A stretch of DNA of 64,000 nt from an uncultured Eubacterium sp. Lineage in GTDB: Bacteria; Bacillota; Clostridia; Oscillospirales; Acutalibacteraceae. The stretch covers positions 1 through 64,000 of the forward strand of contig NZ_CAMFQO010000005.1 of NCBI RefSeq assembly GCF_945980375.1, written 5' to 3'. The translations under genes and the position numbers were made by a program. Of the stretch, positions 18,656 through 30,400 are shown in pieces. How positions within the stretch are numbered: position 1 is the first letter of the stretch; the number at the start of each line of letters is the position of its first letter. The notes under the pieces were generated by a model. That model saw only the letters and a program-made list of their open reading frames with translations. It did not search any database and was not told where the DNA came from.

Positions 18656-19414
18656 ATGAAAATTAAACCATTTAAGATAACAAGCGAGGGTAATGCATTA
18701 AGAGGAATAATGCTTAATTGTGATGCGAAAGTGCCTAAAAAGGCAGTCATTTTGTGCCACGGATTTGCAAGCAATATGCTGATTACCTCGCCTTATGCAA
18801 AGGCATTTACAGACGCAGGATATACTGTAATTATGTTTGATTTTTGTATGTCAGGCAGTGGAATTTCCGGTGGCAATAGTGTAAATATGAGCGTACAGAC
18901 TCAAAAGAAAAATCTTTTTGATGTGCTTGAATATGCGAAAAATCTTGATTTTGTTGACAACAATCACATAACCCTTTGCGGTTGCAGTCAGGGTGGACTT
19001 GTATGCTCGTTAGTAGCGGCCGAAAAAGAGGATGAAATTGAGAGGCTGATTATGTATTATCCCGCCCTTTGTATTCCCGATGATTCAAGACGCGGATGTG
19101 TAATCGGAACAAAGATTGACCCAAACAATGTGCCTGACAGCTTTTACGGTGTTTTTGTCAAGCTCGGCAAAAAGTATGTTGAGGATGCAAGAGCACTTGA
19201 CCCTTATGAGCAGATTTGCACCTTCAAAAAGCCTGTTTTGATTATTCACGGAATTGAGGACAAGCTCGTTAAGATTGAATATTCAAGAAAAGCGAATGAG
19301 AGATATGAAAATTGCGAATTGATTGAGGTTCACGGAGACCACGGATTTATCCTAAAGGGCTTAAAAGCCGGCAAGAAAGCAACTGCAAAATATTTGAAGG
19401 ATTTGGCTTTTTAA
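18656..19414 (+). CDS. Alpha/beta hydrolase
   Basis: VILCHGFASN; GCSQGGLV nucleophile elbow; HGDHGF. Confidence 0.92.
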   Translation: MKIKPFKITSEGNALRGIMLNCDAKVPKKAVILCHGFASNMLITSPYAKAFTDAGYTVIMFDFCMSGSGISGGNSVNMSVQTQKKNLFDVLEYAKNLDFVDNNHITLCGCSQGGLVCSLVAAEKEDEIERLIMYYPALCIPDDSRRGCVIGTKIDPNNVPDSFYGVFVKLGKKYVEDARALDPYEQICTFKKPVLIIHGIEDKLVKIEYSRKANERYENCELIEVHGDHGFILKGLKAGKKATAKYLKDLAF

Positions 19415-19420
19415 TGTGCT

Positions 19421-19876
19421 ATGAAAATTTTAATTGATGCAGACGGTTGCCCTGTTGTAAAGCAGACAATCGAGATAGCAAAAGAGAAACAAATTGAGGT
19501 TATGGTGTTTTGCGACACAAGCCACATTATAAACAGTGATTACGCAAAAACCGTAACCGTTTCAAAGGGTGCTGACAGTGTTGATTTTGCACTTGTTAAT
19601 CAGGTCAGCCGAGGAGATATTGTTGTCACGCAGGACTACGGACTCTCTGCAATGGTGCTTTCAAAAGGCGGTAAACCAATCACTCAAAATGGGCTGATAA
19701 TAAATGACAGCAACCTAACAATGCTACTTACAACACGCCACGAATCAAAGAAAGCAAGAATGGCAGGTGCCCACCTAAAAGGCCCAAAGAAAAGAACCAA
19801 TGAAAACGACAAAGCCTACAACGAAATCCTAAATAAACTAACCAAAAAGAAACGAGCAGAAATATTATCAATGTAA
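19421..19876 (+). CDS. YaiI/YqxD family protein (DUF188)
   Basis: MKILIDADGCPVVKQTIEIAKE...DIVVTQDYGLSAMVLSKG. Confidence 0.94.
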   Translation: MKILIDADGCPVVKQTIEIAKEKQIEVMVFCDTSHIINSDYAKTVTVSKGADSVDFALVNQVSRGDIVVTQDYGLSAMVLSKGGKPITQNGLIINDSNLTMLLTTRHESKKARMAGAHLKGPKKRTNENDKAYNEILNKLTKKKRAEILSM

Positions 19877-20138
19877 GACAAGCAGTAATTATAAAGTCAA
19901 AATAAGCTCTCTTTGCGATGGGAGTTTTCTTTTGCACTATTTCAGGTGCAGAAAATTATATTATGGAAAAATAGTAAAAGCCGACAGGTAGAAATATTCA
20001 TAATTTTGGTGTATAATAGGAAATTAAAAGAAAGACAAATTTTGAATTTGCAAAGATCATTTCTCATAAAAGGAAAGTATGACTTGATGGCATGTAACTG
20101 TTCACGCAATTTTGTCATTGAGAGGAATTTCAGATTGT

Positions 20139-21335
20139 ATGGAAATAAAAAACTACAAAAAGACACTGATTACATGTTATATAGGATTTATTACGCAGGC
20201 AATTGTTGCAAATTTTACGCCGCTTCTGTTTTTGCGATTTCATGCCGAGTTTAACATACCGATTGCGCAAATCGCCCTGATTTCCACTGTTTTTTACATT
20301 GTTCAAATTCTTGTGGATGTATTTTGCGCCAAATTTGTTGATCGGATCGGATATCGAAAATGTGTGGTTGCATCGCAAATTACTTCTGCCGTGGGCTTGA
20401 TTTCATTGGCTTTTTTGCCAAGCCTTCTGCCAACCCGCCTTTTGGGAATTCTGATCAGTGTTGTGATCTACGCTGTAGGAAGCGGACTGATTGAGGTTTT
20501 GGTCAGTCCTATTGTGGAGGCCTGTCCGTTTGAAAATAAAGGCAGCGTGATGAGCCTGCTTCATTCCTTTTATTGTTGGGGCGTGGTGGGCGTTGTTTTT
20601 GTCTCAACGTTGTTTTTTTCGCTGTTTGGTATTGAAAACTGGCGTATCATGGCCTGCCTGTGGGCGATCGTTCCGTTCATCAATGCATACAATTTTTCAA
20701 TATGCCCAATTGAGCGTTTAGCGGAGGAAGGCAAAGGAATGACGCCGAAAGAGCTGTTGAGTAAGCCCGCCTTTTGGGTTTTTATCCTTTTGATGATCGG
20801 CGCAGGTGCAAGCGAAGCATCCATGGCACAATGGGCGTCTGCTTTTGTTGAATCTGCTCTGGGGTTTTCAAAGAGCATCGGGGACTTGATCGGCCCTTGT
20901 ATGTTTGCGGCAACTATGGGCCTCAGCCGACTCCTGTACGGCAAATTCGGTCATAAAATAAAATTGCTGAACTTTATGCTGGGTTCCGGAGCTCTGTGCT
21001 TGATATGTTATTTGATGACAGCTATCTCCTCTCGGCCGATCTTCGGACTGCTGGGCTGTATTCTCTGCGGATTTTCTGTGGGGATCATGTGGCCGGGTTC
21101 GATCAGCATTTCTTCAGCCCGGATGCCCATGGGTGGAACAGCCCTGTTTGCCTTGCTTGCTATGGGCGGAGATCTGGGGGCATCTATTGGTCCGAGCGTC
21201 ATCGGCATCTTTACGCAGAATGCAAATGATAATATGAAAGCCGGAATGCTTGCGGGAATCGTTTTTCCTATACTGTTGATCGTTGCGATTTGCATTATAA
21301 AATTCTTCATCCCATCAAGCAAGCACGACACTTAG
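20139..21335 (+). CDS. Major facilitator superfamily transporter
   Basis: About 12 hydrophobic segments; FVDRIGYRKCVVASQ loop motif. Confidence 0.9.
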   Translation: MEIKNYKKTLITCYIGFITQAIVANFTPLLFLRFHAEFNIPIAQIALISTVFYIVQILVDVFCAKFVDRIGYRKCVVASQITSAVGLISLAFLPSLLPTRLLGILISVVIYAVGSGLIEVLVSPIVEACPFENKGSVMSLLHSFYCWGVVGVVFVSTLFFSLFGIENWRIMACLWAIVPFINAYNFSICPIERLAEEGKGMTPKELLSKPAFWVFILLMIGAGASEASMAQWASAFVESALGFSKSIGDLIGPCMFAATMGLSRLLYGKFGHKIKLLNFMLGSGALCLICYLMTAISSRPIFGLLGCILCGFSVGIMWPGSISISSARMPMGGTALFALLAMGGDLGASIGPSVIGIFTQNANDNMKAGMLAGIVFPILLIVAICIIKFFIPSSKHDT

Positions 21336-21389
21336 TCCCTGCGTTTTCATCGACAACCTTTGGTTTGTCAAACTAACTCTAAATAAACA

Positions 21390-21420
21390 AAGACTGCTTA
21401 CTTCGTGTAGGCGGTCTCTT
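21390..21420. terminator. Bidirectional terminator hairpin between convergent genes
   Basis: AGACTGCTTAC-TTCGT-GTAGGCGGTCT-CTTTCTT. Confidence 0.6.
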
Positions 21421-21422
21421 TC

Positions 21423-22619
21423 TTAGTATTCGTACGGCGGGTGAGGGGTGGATTTGAACCTGTCTATTACGATTTGGTATCGCTCACAGGCATTTGCCAC
21501 AGCCTCGTCCCAGCTGATGTAGATGTTGTCTCTTGCTTTTTCACCGACACGGTTGAGCAAATCCTTGTTGTCAATAATACTGTCAATGGTTTTTGCAACA
21601 CTGTGTGCAGATTCAAGACATAAAAAGCCTGTTTCACCGTCGGTAATGCCCTCTGATGCACAGCTGTCTGCTACCACTATTGTTGGTGTTGCAGATGCGG
21701 CTGCCTCACGCACAACAAGACCGTTGGTATCAAATATTGACGGAAACACCTGAACATCGGCTGTTGCGTAGTAGATTTGCAGCTCGTACCTGTCATAAAG
21801 CTGGCCGGTAAAAATGACCTTATCATTCAGTCCGAGCTTGGTGCAATATCGCTTGATTTGAGCTTCCTCGGGACCCATACCAATCATTATCATCCTGAAA
21901 TCCCTGCCGTTTGTTTTTAGTGATTTGCAGGCATCAAGTATGATTTTGATATTCTTATACCACATCATTCTGCCGACAAACAGCAAAACAGGTACATTAG
22001 GCGGTATGCTGTGCTTGCGCCTTATCATTGCACGCATATCATCCGTACATTCAAATTTCGGCAGGTCACAGCCGTTTGGCATAACAACAAAATCACCCTC
22101 GTATCCAACCTTGCGCAGGCTGTCAACGGTGCCGTGGCTGGTAACCCAAACCTCATCTGCACATTTAAGGTTGTTGAGCAAAAAGCCGTAAGCCCTGTGC
22201 CTAATTGCCCAAAGAGGCACGCGCTCTTCAATATCGTACTCATACTTTGTGTGATATGTTAAAATTTGAGGGATACGGTGAAGCCTGTTGATTCTTCTGA
22301 AAAAGTAGCTTGTTGCCATGGGACAATGGCTGTGAAGAATATCAAAATCCTTTGCAATAATGTCAGTAGCAAATTCCTTTTTGAACGGCCAACCTACAGG
22401 ATAGCCCTCGCCAAAGGTGAACAGGCTTTGGTATCTGTAAATCTCGTACGGATACTTATAATCCTCTTGATTCGGATTTTTAGGGGTTACGATAACCGCC
22501 TCGCCGTACTTGTCATTAATTATATCTGCATAGCATTTTGCAACGGTGCTTATTCCGTCTATTGTTGGCGGAAAAGACTCTGTACCTATTGCAATTTTGA
22601 GTTGCTTATTCATATACAT
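21423..22619 (-). CDS. Glycosyltransferase family 4
   Basis: GTESFPPTIDGISTV N-terminus; VLLFVGRMMWYKN; PSIFDTNGLVVREAAA. Confidence 0.92.
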   Translation of the reverse strand: MYMNKQLKIAIGTESFPPTIDGISTVAKCYADIINDKYGEAVIVTPKNPNQEDYKYPYEIYRYQSLFTFGEGYPVGWPFKKEFATDIIAKDFDILHSHCPMATSYFFRRINRLHRIPQILTYHTKYEYDIEERVPLWAIRHRAYGFLLNNLKCADEVWVTSHGTVDSLRKVGYEGDFVVMPNGCDLPKFECTDDMRAMIRRKHSIPPNVPVLLFVGRMMWYKNIKIILDACKSLKTNGRDFRMIMIGMGPEEAQIKRYCTKLGLNDKVIFTGQLYDRYELQIYYATADVQVFPSIFDTNGLVVREAAASATPTIVVADSCASEGITDGETGFLCLESAHSVAKTIDSIIDNKDLLNRVGEKARDNIYISWDEAVANACERYQIVIDRFKSTPHPPYEY

Positions 22620-22746
22620 TACTCCTTGTCGCCATTATATCACAGCGAAAATCATAAGTAAACCAATTTATTTTTAATCTGTTCTTGATTAATGCTAAAA
22701 TGTATTATATAATAAAAATGATTAAGCTTTTATGAGGTGTAAAGCT

Positions 22747-23715
22747 ATGGCTGAAAAATACTATATAACCTTAAAAAAGATTATTGAGGACAATAATCTT
22801 GAGATAGTTTATATCCCAATGTCTGCCGACGAAATCCACATTACCACAAATGAGGTTAACCGTCCCGGCATTCAGCTTGCGGGATATACTGATTATTTTG
22901 ATCCTCTTCGTGTGCAAATACTCGGCTGGACAGAGCTTAGCTTTTTGCAGAATATGTCGGATATCGAAAGAGAAAGAGCACTTGGATATTGGCTCAGCCT
23001 TCATCCTGCGGCAGCAGTTGTAACAAGGGGTCTTGATATTCCTGATTATTTTGTGGATGCCTGTGCAAAATATGAGGTTCCGTTGCTTAAAACCTCAAGG
23101 GAAACCTCACCGTTTTTGGCATCTCTTATTGCACAGCTTAACCGTGAGCTTGCCCCGAGAATAACCCGACACGGCGTTCTTGTTGAGGTTTACGGTGAGG
23201 GTGTTCTTATCGTAGGCGAAAGCGGTGCCGGCAAGAGCGAAACGGCTATCGAGCTTATCAAAAGAGGTCACAGACTTATTGCCGATGACGCTGTTGAAAT
23301 TCGCAAGCTTGGTGACAACACTCTTGAGGGCTCGTCTCCGAGCAACATACGTCACTTCATTGAACTCAGAGGCATTGGCATTATCAACGCAGGCCGTATC
23401 TTCGGTATGGGTGCGGTTAAGCCAAATGAAAAAATTGATATGGTAATTCAGCTTGAGGAATGGGATGCCACAAAGGCTTATGACCGTTTGGGCATAGATA
23501 ATGAGTACACAAAGCTTTTGGATGTTAAGGTACCTGTTATAACCGTGCCTATCACACCGGGCAGAAACCTTGCAGTCATTGTGGAAACAGCGGCAATGAA
23601 CAACCGTCAAAAGAAGATGGGCTACAACGGTGCAAAGGAGCTTATGCAGGGTCTTGGCATTGATGACTTGGAGCCGACGGAAAAAGAGCTTGATTTGTGG
23701 ACTCATAACGAATAA
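22747..23715 (+). CDS. hprK: HPr kinase/phosphorylase
   Basis: VLIVGESGAGKSETAIELIKRGHRLIADDAVEI; AVIVETAAMNNRQKKMGYNGA. Confidence 0.96.
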   Translation: MAEKYYITLKKIIEDNNLEIVYIPMSADEIHITTNEVNRPGIQLAGYTDYFDPLRVQILGWTELSFLQNMSDIERERALGYWLSLHPAAAVVTRGLDIPDYFVDACAKYEVPLLKTSRETSPFLASLIAQLNRELAPRITRHGVLVEVYGEGVLIVGESGAGKSETAIELIKRGHRLIADDAVEIRKLGDNTLEGSSPSNIRHFIELRGIGIINAGRIFGMGAVKPNEKIDMVIQLEEWDATKAYDRLGIDNEYTKLLDVKVPVITVPITPGRNLAVIVETAAMNNRQKKMGYNGAKELMQGLGIDDLEPTEKELDLWTHNE

Positions 23716-23752
23716 TAAAATTGGTAAATTAAAAACAAAGGGGAATATTATT

Positions 23753-24697
23753 ATGTACAGAATCGGTATTGATTTGGGCGGAACAAATATTGTGGCGGCA
23801 GTTGTTGACGACGATTGCAAGATTATTGCAAAGGCAAAGACTCCTACTGCTACTCCTCGTTCGGCAGAGGAAATTTTTGATGACATCGCAAAGGTGGCAA
23901 AGCAATCGGTAGACGAAGCCGGTCTTACTATGGATGACATTGCATCCGTAGGTATGGGCTCTCCCGGTACGGTAAATGCCGAGGGTGTTATTGAATATGC
24001 TAACAACCTTGGCTTTGACCATATTCCTGCAAAGGAAATGCTTATTGAAGGACTTGGATGCAAAAATGTTTACATAGAAAATGACGCAAACTGTGCGGCT
24101 CTCGGTGAGGCTGTTGCAGGCTGTGGCCACGGTGCAAAGGACTTTGTTGCAGTAACCTTGGGCACCGGTGTCGGCTCAGGTATTATTGTTGACGGCAAGA
24201 TTGTTTCAGGCTCAAACAATGCGGGCGGCGAGTGCGGTCATACGGTTATTGTTGTTGACGGCGAGCCTTGCACCTGCGGAAGAAAGGGCTGCTGGGAGGC
24301 TTATGCTTCTGCAACTGCGCTTATCAACCAAACAAAGAGGGCTATGGAGGAATATCCTGATTCTGTTATGCATGAGCTTGCAGCAGAGGAAGGCAAGGTA
24401 TCCGGCAGAACTGCATTTGATGCAATGCGCAGGGGCGATATTGCAGGCATTAAGGTTGTAGACAAGTACAACAAGTATGTTGCCTGCGGTCTTATCAACC
24501 TTGTAAATATTTTTCAGCCGGAGGTTATCTGCATAGGCGGAGGTATCTGTAACGAGGGCGAAACACTTTTGCGTCCTATCCGCAGATATGTAGAGAGCGA
24601 AAGATATAGTGTTTACTCAAAGGTTCAGTCAAAGATTTGCAAGGCAGAGCTTGGCAATGACGCAGGCATTATCGGTGCCGCTCTTTTGGGTAGGTAA
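23753..24697 (+). CDS. ROK family glucokinase
   Basis: YRIGIDLGGTNIVAAVVDD; GECGHTVIVVDGEPCTCGRKGCWEAYAS ROK signature. Confidence 0.95.
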   Translation: MYRIGIDLGGTNIVAAVVDDDCKIIAKAKTPTATPRSAEEIFDDIAKVAKQSVDEAGLTMDDIASVGMGSPGTVNAEGVIEYANNLGFDHIPAKEMLIEGLGCKNVYIENDANCAALGEAVAGCGHGAKDFVAVTLGTGVGSGIIVDGKIVSGSNNAGGECGHTVIVVDGEPCTCGRKGCWEAYASATALINQTKRAMEEYPDSVMHELAAEEGKVSGRTAFDAMRRGDIAGIKVVDKYNKYVACGLINLVNIFQPEVICIGGGICNEGETLLRPIRRYVESERYSVYSKVQSKICKAELGNDAGIIGAALLGR

Positions 24698-24718
24698 TAA
24701 TTAATCGGGTGAATTTTT

Positions 24719-25618
24719 TTGACAGAAATTAGTAAATTTTTAGACAGCGCAGGTATTTCATACAGCGAAAACGAGCCTATGAGCCTTCACACCACCTTCA
24801 AAATAGGCGGTCCTGCAAGGCTTGCGGTTTTTCCTAAAAGAGAGGAGGAAATATCTGCAGTAATAAAAAAGTGTAATCAATACGGTGTTCGCTTCATTAC
24901 GGTGGGCAACGGCTCAAATTTGCTTGTGGCTGATGAGGGCATAGATGCAGTGGTTATAATTCTCGGTAAGGATTTTGCCGAGGTGACACTGATAGGCGAC
25001 GACGTCATTTATGCAAAGGCAGGTGCGTCGCTTATGAAGGTGTGCCGTTTTGCCTTGGAAAACAGCCTGTCCGGCTTGGAGTTTGCGTACGGTATTCCCG
25101 GCTCGTGCGGTGGCGGTGCGTTTATGAATGCAGGTGCCTACGGCGGTGAGCTTAAGGACGTAATGTTTAAGTGTGATCATATTGATGCAAACGGAAATGT
25201 CGGCAGTCTTGAGGGTGATAAGCTTGAGCTGTCATACAGACATTCTGCATATTTTGACAACGGCGGCATAATTACAGGCGTTTACTTTAAGCTTAAAAAG
25301 GCTGACGCAAACGAAATTAAAGCCGCTATGGATGACTATATGAGCAGAAGAAGGGATAAGCAACCTCTTGAATATCCGTCTGCCGGCTCAACATTTAAGC
25401 GACCGGAGGGGCACTTTGCGGGAGCGCTGATTGAGCAATGCAACCTCAAGGGCACAAGTGTCGGCGGTGCCGAAATCAGCACAAAGCACGCAGGCTTTGT
25501 TATCAACACGGGCAACGCAACCTGTAATGATGTTTTGCAGCTTTGCAAAAGGGTTTCAGATACCGTTAAGGAACAAACGGGTGTTGATTTGGAAATGGAA
25601 GTAAGAGTTACAAAATAA
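24719..25618 (+). CDS. murB: UDP-N-acetylmuramate dehydrogenase
   Basis: HTTFKIGGPARLAVFP; GIPGSCGGGAFMNAGAYGGE; YPSAGSTFKRP; TTG start. Confidence 0.97.
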   Translation: MTEISKFLDSAGISYSENEPMSLHTTFKIGGPARLAVFPKREEEISAVIKKCNQYGVRFITVGNGSNLLVADEGIDAVVIILGKDFAEVTLIGDDVIYAKAGASLMKVCRFALENSLSGLEFAYGIPGSCGGGAFMNAGAYGGELKDVMFKCDHIDANGNVGSLEGDKLELSYRHSAYFDNGGIITGVYFKLKKADANEIKAAMDDYMSRRRDKQPLEYPSAGSTFKRPEGHFAGALIEQCNLKGTSVGGAEISTKHAGFVINTGNATCNDVLQLCKRVSDTVKEQTGVDLEMEVRVTK

Positions 25619-25638
25619 AGACATAAGGGGATTATGAT

Positions 25639-26502
25639 ATGAAGGAAATAGTTTTACTTACCGGTGTTTCGGGTGCAGGTAAATCAACCGCCATGGGCTT
25701 TATGGAGGATATTGGATATTACTGTATCGACAATATGCCCGCAGAGCTTATAGGCAGGTTTATTGAGCTTATTGAAAACTCGGAAACATACAAAAAGATT
25801 GCTATTGTTACCGACGTTCGCTCGGCAGGTGTGTATTCAGAATTTTCAAAGAATATTCAGGGGCTTATGGACAGCAATGATTATATTGTAAAAACAATTT
25901 TCCTTGATATTAAAAATCATGTTGCCCTTAAAAGATATAAGCTGACAAGAAGAAAGCATCCCTTTGCCGATATGTTTAACGGCTCGCTTGAGGAGGCCCT
26001 TAAATACGAAAAGGAAATTTTAGCCCCTGTCAGAGAAAAGGCAGGTTATATTGTTGACACCTCCGATTTGGACGCAAATCAGCTTCGTGAAAGATTGACA
26101 CAGATTTTGCTCAGCGACGAAACAGAGGTTATGAATCTTCACATTGTGTCATTCGGATTTAAGCACGGTATTCCTGCCGACGCAGATTTTGTGCTTGATG
26201 TAAGATGTCTGCCAAACCCTTATTGGATTGAATCAATGAGGAATAAAACAGGTCTTGATAAAGAGGTTAAGGATTATGTCTTTAGCTTCGACGAGGCATA
26301 CGGTATTTTGGAAAGAACCAAGAATTTGCTTGATTACCTAAACCCGTTGTACATACGTGAGGGTAAAAGTCAGATAGTAATTGCTATCGGCTGTACAGGC
26401 GGTAACCACAGAAGCGTTGTTTTTGCAGAAGCACTTAAGGAATATTTCTCTCGCAAGTGGGATAATGTTACTGTAAATCACCGTGATATTGAAAGACAAT
26501 AG
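25639..26502 (+). CDS. rapZ: RapZ/YvcJ family nucleotide-binding protein
   Basis: LLTGVSGAGKSTAMGFMEDIGYYCIDNMP; IGCTGGNHRSVVFAE. Confidence 0.95.
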   Translation: MKEIVLLTGVSGAGKSTAMGFMEDIGYYCIDNMPAELIGRFIELIENSETYKKIAIVTDVRSAGVYSEFSKNIQGLMDSNDYIVKTIFLDIKNHVALKRYKLTRRKHPFADMFNGSLEEALKYEKEILAPVREKAGYIVDTSDLDANQLRERLTQILLSDETEVMNLHIVSFGFKHGIPADADFVLDVRCLPNPYWIESMRNKTGLDKEVKDYVFSFDEAYGILERTKNLLDYLNPLYIREGKSQIVIAIGCTGGNHRSVVFAEALKEYFSRKWDNVTVNHRDIERQ

Positions 26503-26519
26503 GCAGAGGTACGGTAGAA

Positions 26520-27413
26520 ATGTCGTTTTCTTCTCAGGTAAAAAAAGAGCTTGTGGAATTGCAATGCGAAAATAATTGCTGTAAAAAGAGTCTCCTTTAC
26601 GGAATGGCTCTTTTTTCAAAGAGCTTTTCATATAAGGAGATAGTGTTTCAGTCAAAGAGCAAGCCTACGGCAGAGCTGTTTTGCAGCTTGTTAAAGGAGC
26701 TTTGCTCAATTTCTTCATCAATTAAGGAATCGCCATCGGGCAAGCTGTACACGGTTGCGATAAAAAGACCGTCCGGCGCATCTAAAATAATGGCATATTT
26801 AGGGCATGAAAAAAACGAAACAAGCCTTAGGATAAACTTTTCAAATTTTGATTGTGACGATTGTCAAAGTGCCTTTCTGCGCGGTGCGTTTTTGGCGTGC
26901 GGTGCCGTATCATCGCCGGAAAAGGACTATCATCTTGAGTTTTCCGTTGCGTATATGAACCTGTCGAAAAGCCTTGTTACTGCCCTGCAGGAAAAGGAGC
27001 TTTCTCCAAAGCTTACAAAGCGAAAGGGATATAACATTATATATTTTAAGGACAGCGAGGAAATTGAGGATTGCCTTTACATTATGGGTGCAGGCAAATC
27101 CATGTTTGATATGATGAATGTTAAAATTGTTAAGGAGATTCGCAATACTGCAAACAGAAAGGCAAATTGTGAAACTGCTAACATCGAAAAAACCGTTGCC
27201 GCCGCATCTCCTCAAATTGCCGCTATTATGAAGATAGAAAGAGAAAAGGGGCTTGACTCTCTTTCCGATCCGTTAAGGGAAATGGCCGAAATAAGAATGG
27301 AAAATCCGGACTCCTCTCTGACAGAGCTTGCCGAGATGTTTGATCCTCCGATTAGCAGAAGCGGAGTTAATCATCGTCTTTCAAGGCTTGTAAAGATAGC
27401 TCAGGAGCTTTAA
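26520..27413 (+). CDS. whiA: DNA-binding protein WhiA
   Basis: MSFSSQVKKEL; FLRGAFLACGAVSSPEKDYHLEF; NPDSSLTELAEMFDPPISRSGVNHRLSRL. Confidence 0.96.
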   Translation: MSFSSQVKKELVELQCENNCCKKSLLYGMALFSKSFSYKEIVFQSKSKPTAELFCSLLKELCSISSSIKESPSGKLYTVAIKRPSGASKIMAYLGHEKNETSLRINFSNFDCDDCQSAFLRGAFLACGAVSSPEKDYHLEFSVAYMNLSKSLVTALQEKELSPKLTKRKGYNIIYFKDSEEIEDCLYIMGAGKSMFDMMNVKIVKEIRNTANRKANCETANIEKTVAAASPQIAAIMKIEREKGLDSLSDPLREMAEIRMENPDSSLTELAEMFDPPISRSGVNHRLSRLVKIAQEL

Positions 27414-27424
27414 GAGGTGAAAAT

Positions 27425-30400
27425 ATGTTTACTCATCTTCATTTGCACACACAGTTTAGCTTGCTTGACGGCGCCTGCCGTTTGAGCGAGCTTGTCAGTC
27501 GTGCAAGGGAGCTGGGTATGACCTCGCTTGCAATAACCGACCACGGCAATATGTACGGTGCCGTGGATTTTTATAAGGAGTGCAAAAAGCAAGGCATAAA
27601 GCCTATTATAGGGTGTGAGGTGTATGTTGCACCGCACAGCCGATTTGATAAGGACAAGACTCGTGACGGTAAATATTCACATCTTGTTTTGCTGGTTAAA
27701 AATGAGACCGGATATAAAAACCTTATTAAAATGGTGTCGCAATCCTTTACCGAGGGCTTTTATTTTAAGCCGAGGATTGACAGGGATTTGCTTGAGGCTC
27801 ACAGCGAGGGACTTATTTGTCTTTCTGCCTGCGTTGCCGGTGAAATCCCGCAGTACCTTTTGCAACGTGATTATGACTCTGCCAAAAGGTCTGCCCTGTG
27901 GTATAATTCCGTTTTTGGTGAGGGCAATTACTATTTAGAGCTTCAAAATCACGGGCTTGATGAGGAACGTGTTGTTGCCGACGGAATTAAGCGACTTGCT
28001 GATGAAACGGGTATTCCTCTTGTTGCAACAAACGATGTGCATTATGTCAGGCGCGAGGATGCCGAAATTCAGCAGGTGCTTATTTGTATTGCAACAAACC
28101 ATATATTAGGCGAGGATACGGGGCTTGAATTTCATTCCGACAGCTTTTATCTTAAAAGCGAGCAGGAAATGGCAGAGCTGTTTGCCGACACCCCTCAGGC
28201 AATTTCAAATACGCAGGTAATCGCGGAAAAATGTAGCTTTGATTTTGAATTCGGTACAACAAAGCTACCGTATTTTGAAACTCCTAATAATATGAATCAC
28301 TATGATTTCTTTAGGCAAAAGTGCTACGACGGTCTTTACGAAAGATACGGCAAGGATGTGCCGCAGGTTTACATTGACCGTCTTGAATACGAGCTTGAAA
28401 CCGTAGAAAAAATGGGATATACCGACTATTATTTGATAGTTCAGGATTTTGTAAGATTTGCGAAAAGCAAGGGCATTCCCGTCGGTCCGGGCAGAGGCTC
28501 GGGTGCAGGCTCAATAGCAGCATATTGCATAGGCATAACAGACCTTGACCCTATGAAATATGATTTGATTTTTGAGAGATTTTTGAATCCCCAGCGAGTT
28601 TCGATGCCGGATTTTGATATAGATTTTTGCTACGAGAGGCGTGGCGAGGTAATAGATTATGTTACAAAAAAATACGGCGCAGACCATGTTGCGCAAATTG
28701 TAACCTTTGGTACCCTGCAAACAAAGGCGGCTCTGCGAGATGTCGGCAGAGTGCTTGGTATGTCTTATGCAAGGGTTGATGCAATTGTGAAAATGATACC
28801 CAATGTTTTTCACATTACACTTGATGATGCTGTTAAAAAAAGCAAGGAGCTTAGGCAGGCTATGGACGAGGACCCACAGGTTGCAAGGCTTGTTGAGATT
28901 GCACGCAAGGTTGAGGGTATGCCGCGCAACACATCAACCCACGCGGCAGGTGTTGTTATTACGCACGATCCCGTGTCGTCGTATGTTCCCCTTGCAACAA
29001 ACGATGATTTGGTTGTAACGCAGTACATTATGACTACTCTTGAGGAGCTTGGATTGCTCAAGATGGACTTTTTGGGTCTTCGTACATTAACCGTAATTGA
29101 TGATTGTGCAAGAGCGTGTAACGTAGACATTGAGCATATTGCCATTGATGACGAGCAGGTTTACAGGCTTTTTTCGCGAGGACAAACTGAGGGTATATTC
29201 CAATTTGAGTCGTCGGGAATGAAGCAAATGCTGATGAGCCTTAAACCGACAGGGCTTGAGGACTTGATAGCGGCTACATCGCTTTACCGTCCCGGTCCTG
29301 CAAGTCAAATTGATACCTTTGTGCACAATTCAAACAATCCGCAGGACATCACATATGATACGCCTATGCTTGAGCCGATACTGAAAAACACCTACGGTTG
29401 TATGGTGTATCAGGAGCAGGTTATGCAGATTTTCCGTGAGCTTGCAGGATACAGCTTCGGCAGGGCTGATGTTGTGCGTCGTGCCATGAGCAAAAAGAAG
29501 CACGATGTTATGGAAAAGGAACGCTCGGCTTTTGTTGACGGCTGTGCAAAAAACGGTATTGCTCAATCGGTTGCCAACGGAATTTTTGATAAAATAAGCG
29601 ATTTTGCTTCCTACGCATTTAACAAGTCTCATGCCGCGTGCTATGCTCTTGTTGCATACCGTTGTGCGTATCTTAAAAAATATCATCCGTCGCAGTTTAT
29701 GGCGGCATTGCTTACATCGGTGCTTGATAATTCAAACAAGGTTGCACGATATATTGCAGAATGTAAAAGGCTTGGTATTCGCCTTGCACCGCCTGATATT
29801 AACAGCTCTATGAAGGGCTTTACCGCAAGCAGTGACAAGGTAATAAACTATGGCCTTCTCGGTATTAAAAACCTTGGAAATGATTTTATTGAGGACATAA
29901 TCAGAGAACGTCAAAACGGCAGATACAAGGATATATTTGATTTTTGTTCAAGGCTTCAGGGCGGAAAATTTAACCGCAGAGCCGTTGAATCACTTATCCG
30001 TTGCGGTGCGTTTGACAATATGGGGGCTAACAGAAAGCAAATGCTCAACGCCTTGCCGGTTATCCTTACAAACATAGAGGAAAAGTACCGTCGTACAATG
30101 TATGGTCAGGTTGGACTGTTTGATTTGAATGATGATTTCAGCGACAGCTTTGAAATGCCAAATGTTGAGGAATATTCCAAATCAGAGCTTTTGCAAATGG
30201 AAAAGGAAATGACAGGGCTTTATCTGTCAGGTCATCCAATGGATAGATTTGATAATTATGTGAAAAGGGCAGGCTGTGTTCGCACCTACGATGTGCTTGA
30301 GGCAGGCAACGAAATGTCAGCCGTTAAGGACGGCTCTGTTGTTACTCTTTGCGGAAGCATAACCCGAATTTCCGTTAAGCAAACCCGAAGCAATAATATG

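Noticed and set aside
23107-24063. 318-aa minus-strand ORF opposite hprK and glucokinase
   Set aside because: Spans two well-supported sense genes; no coherent domain.
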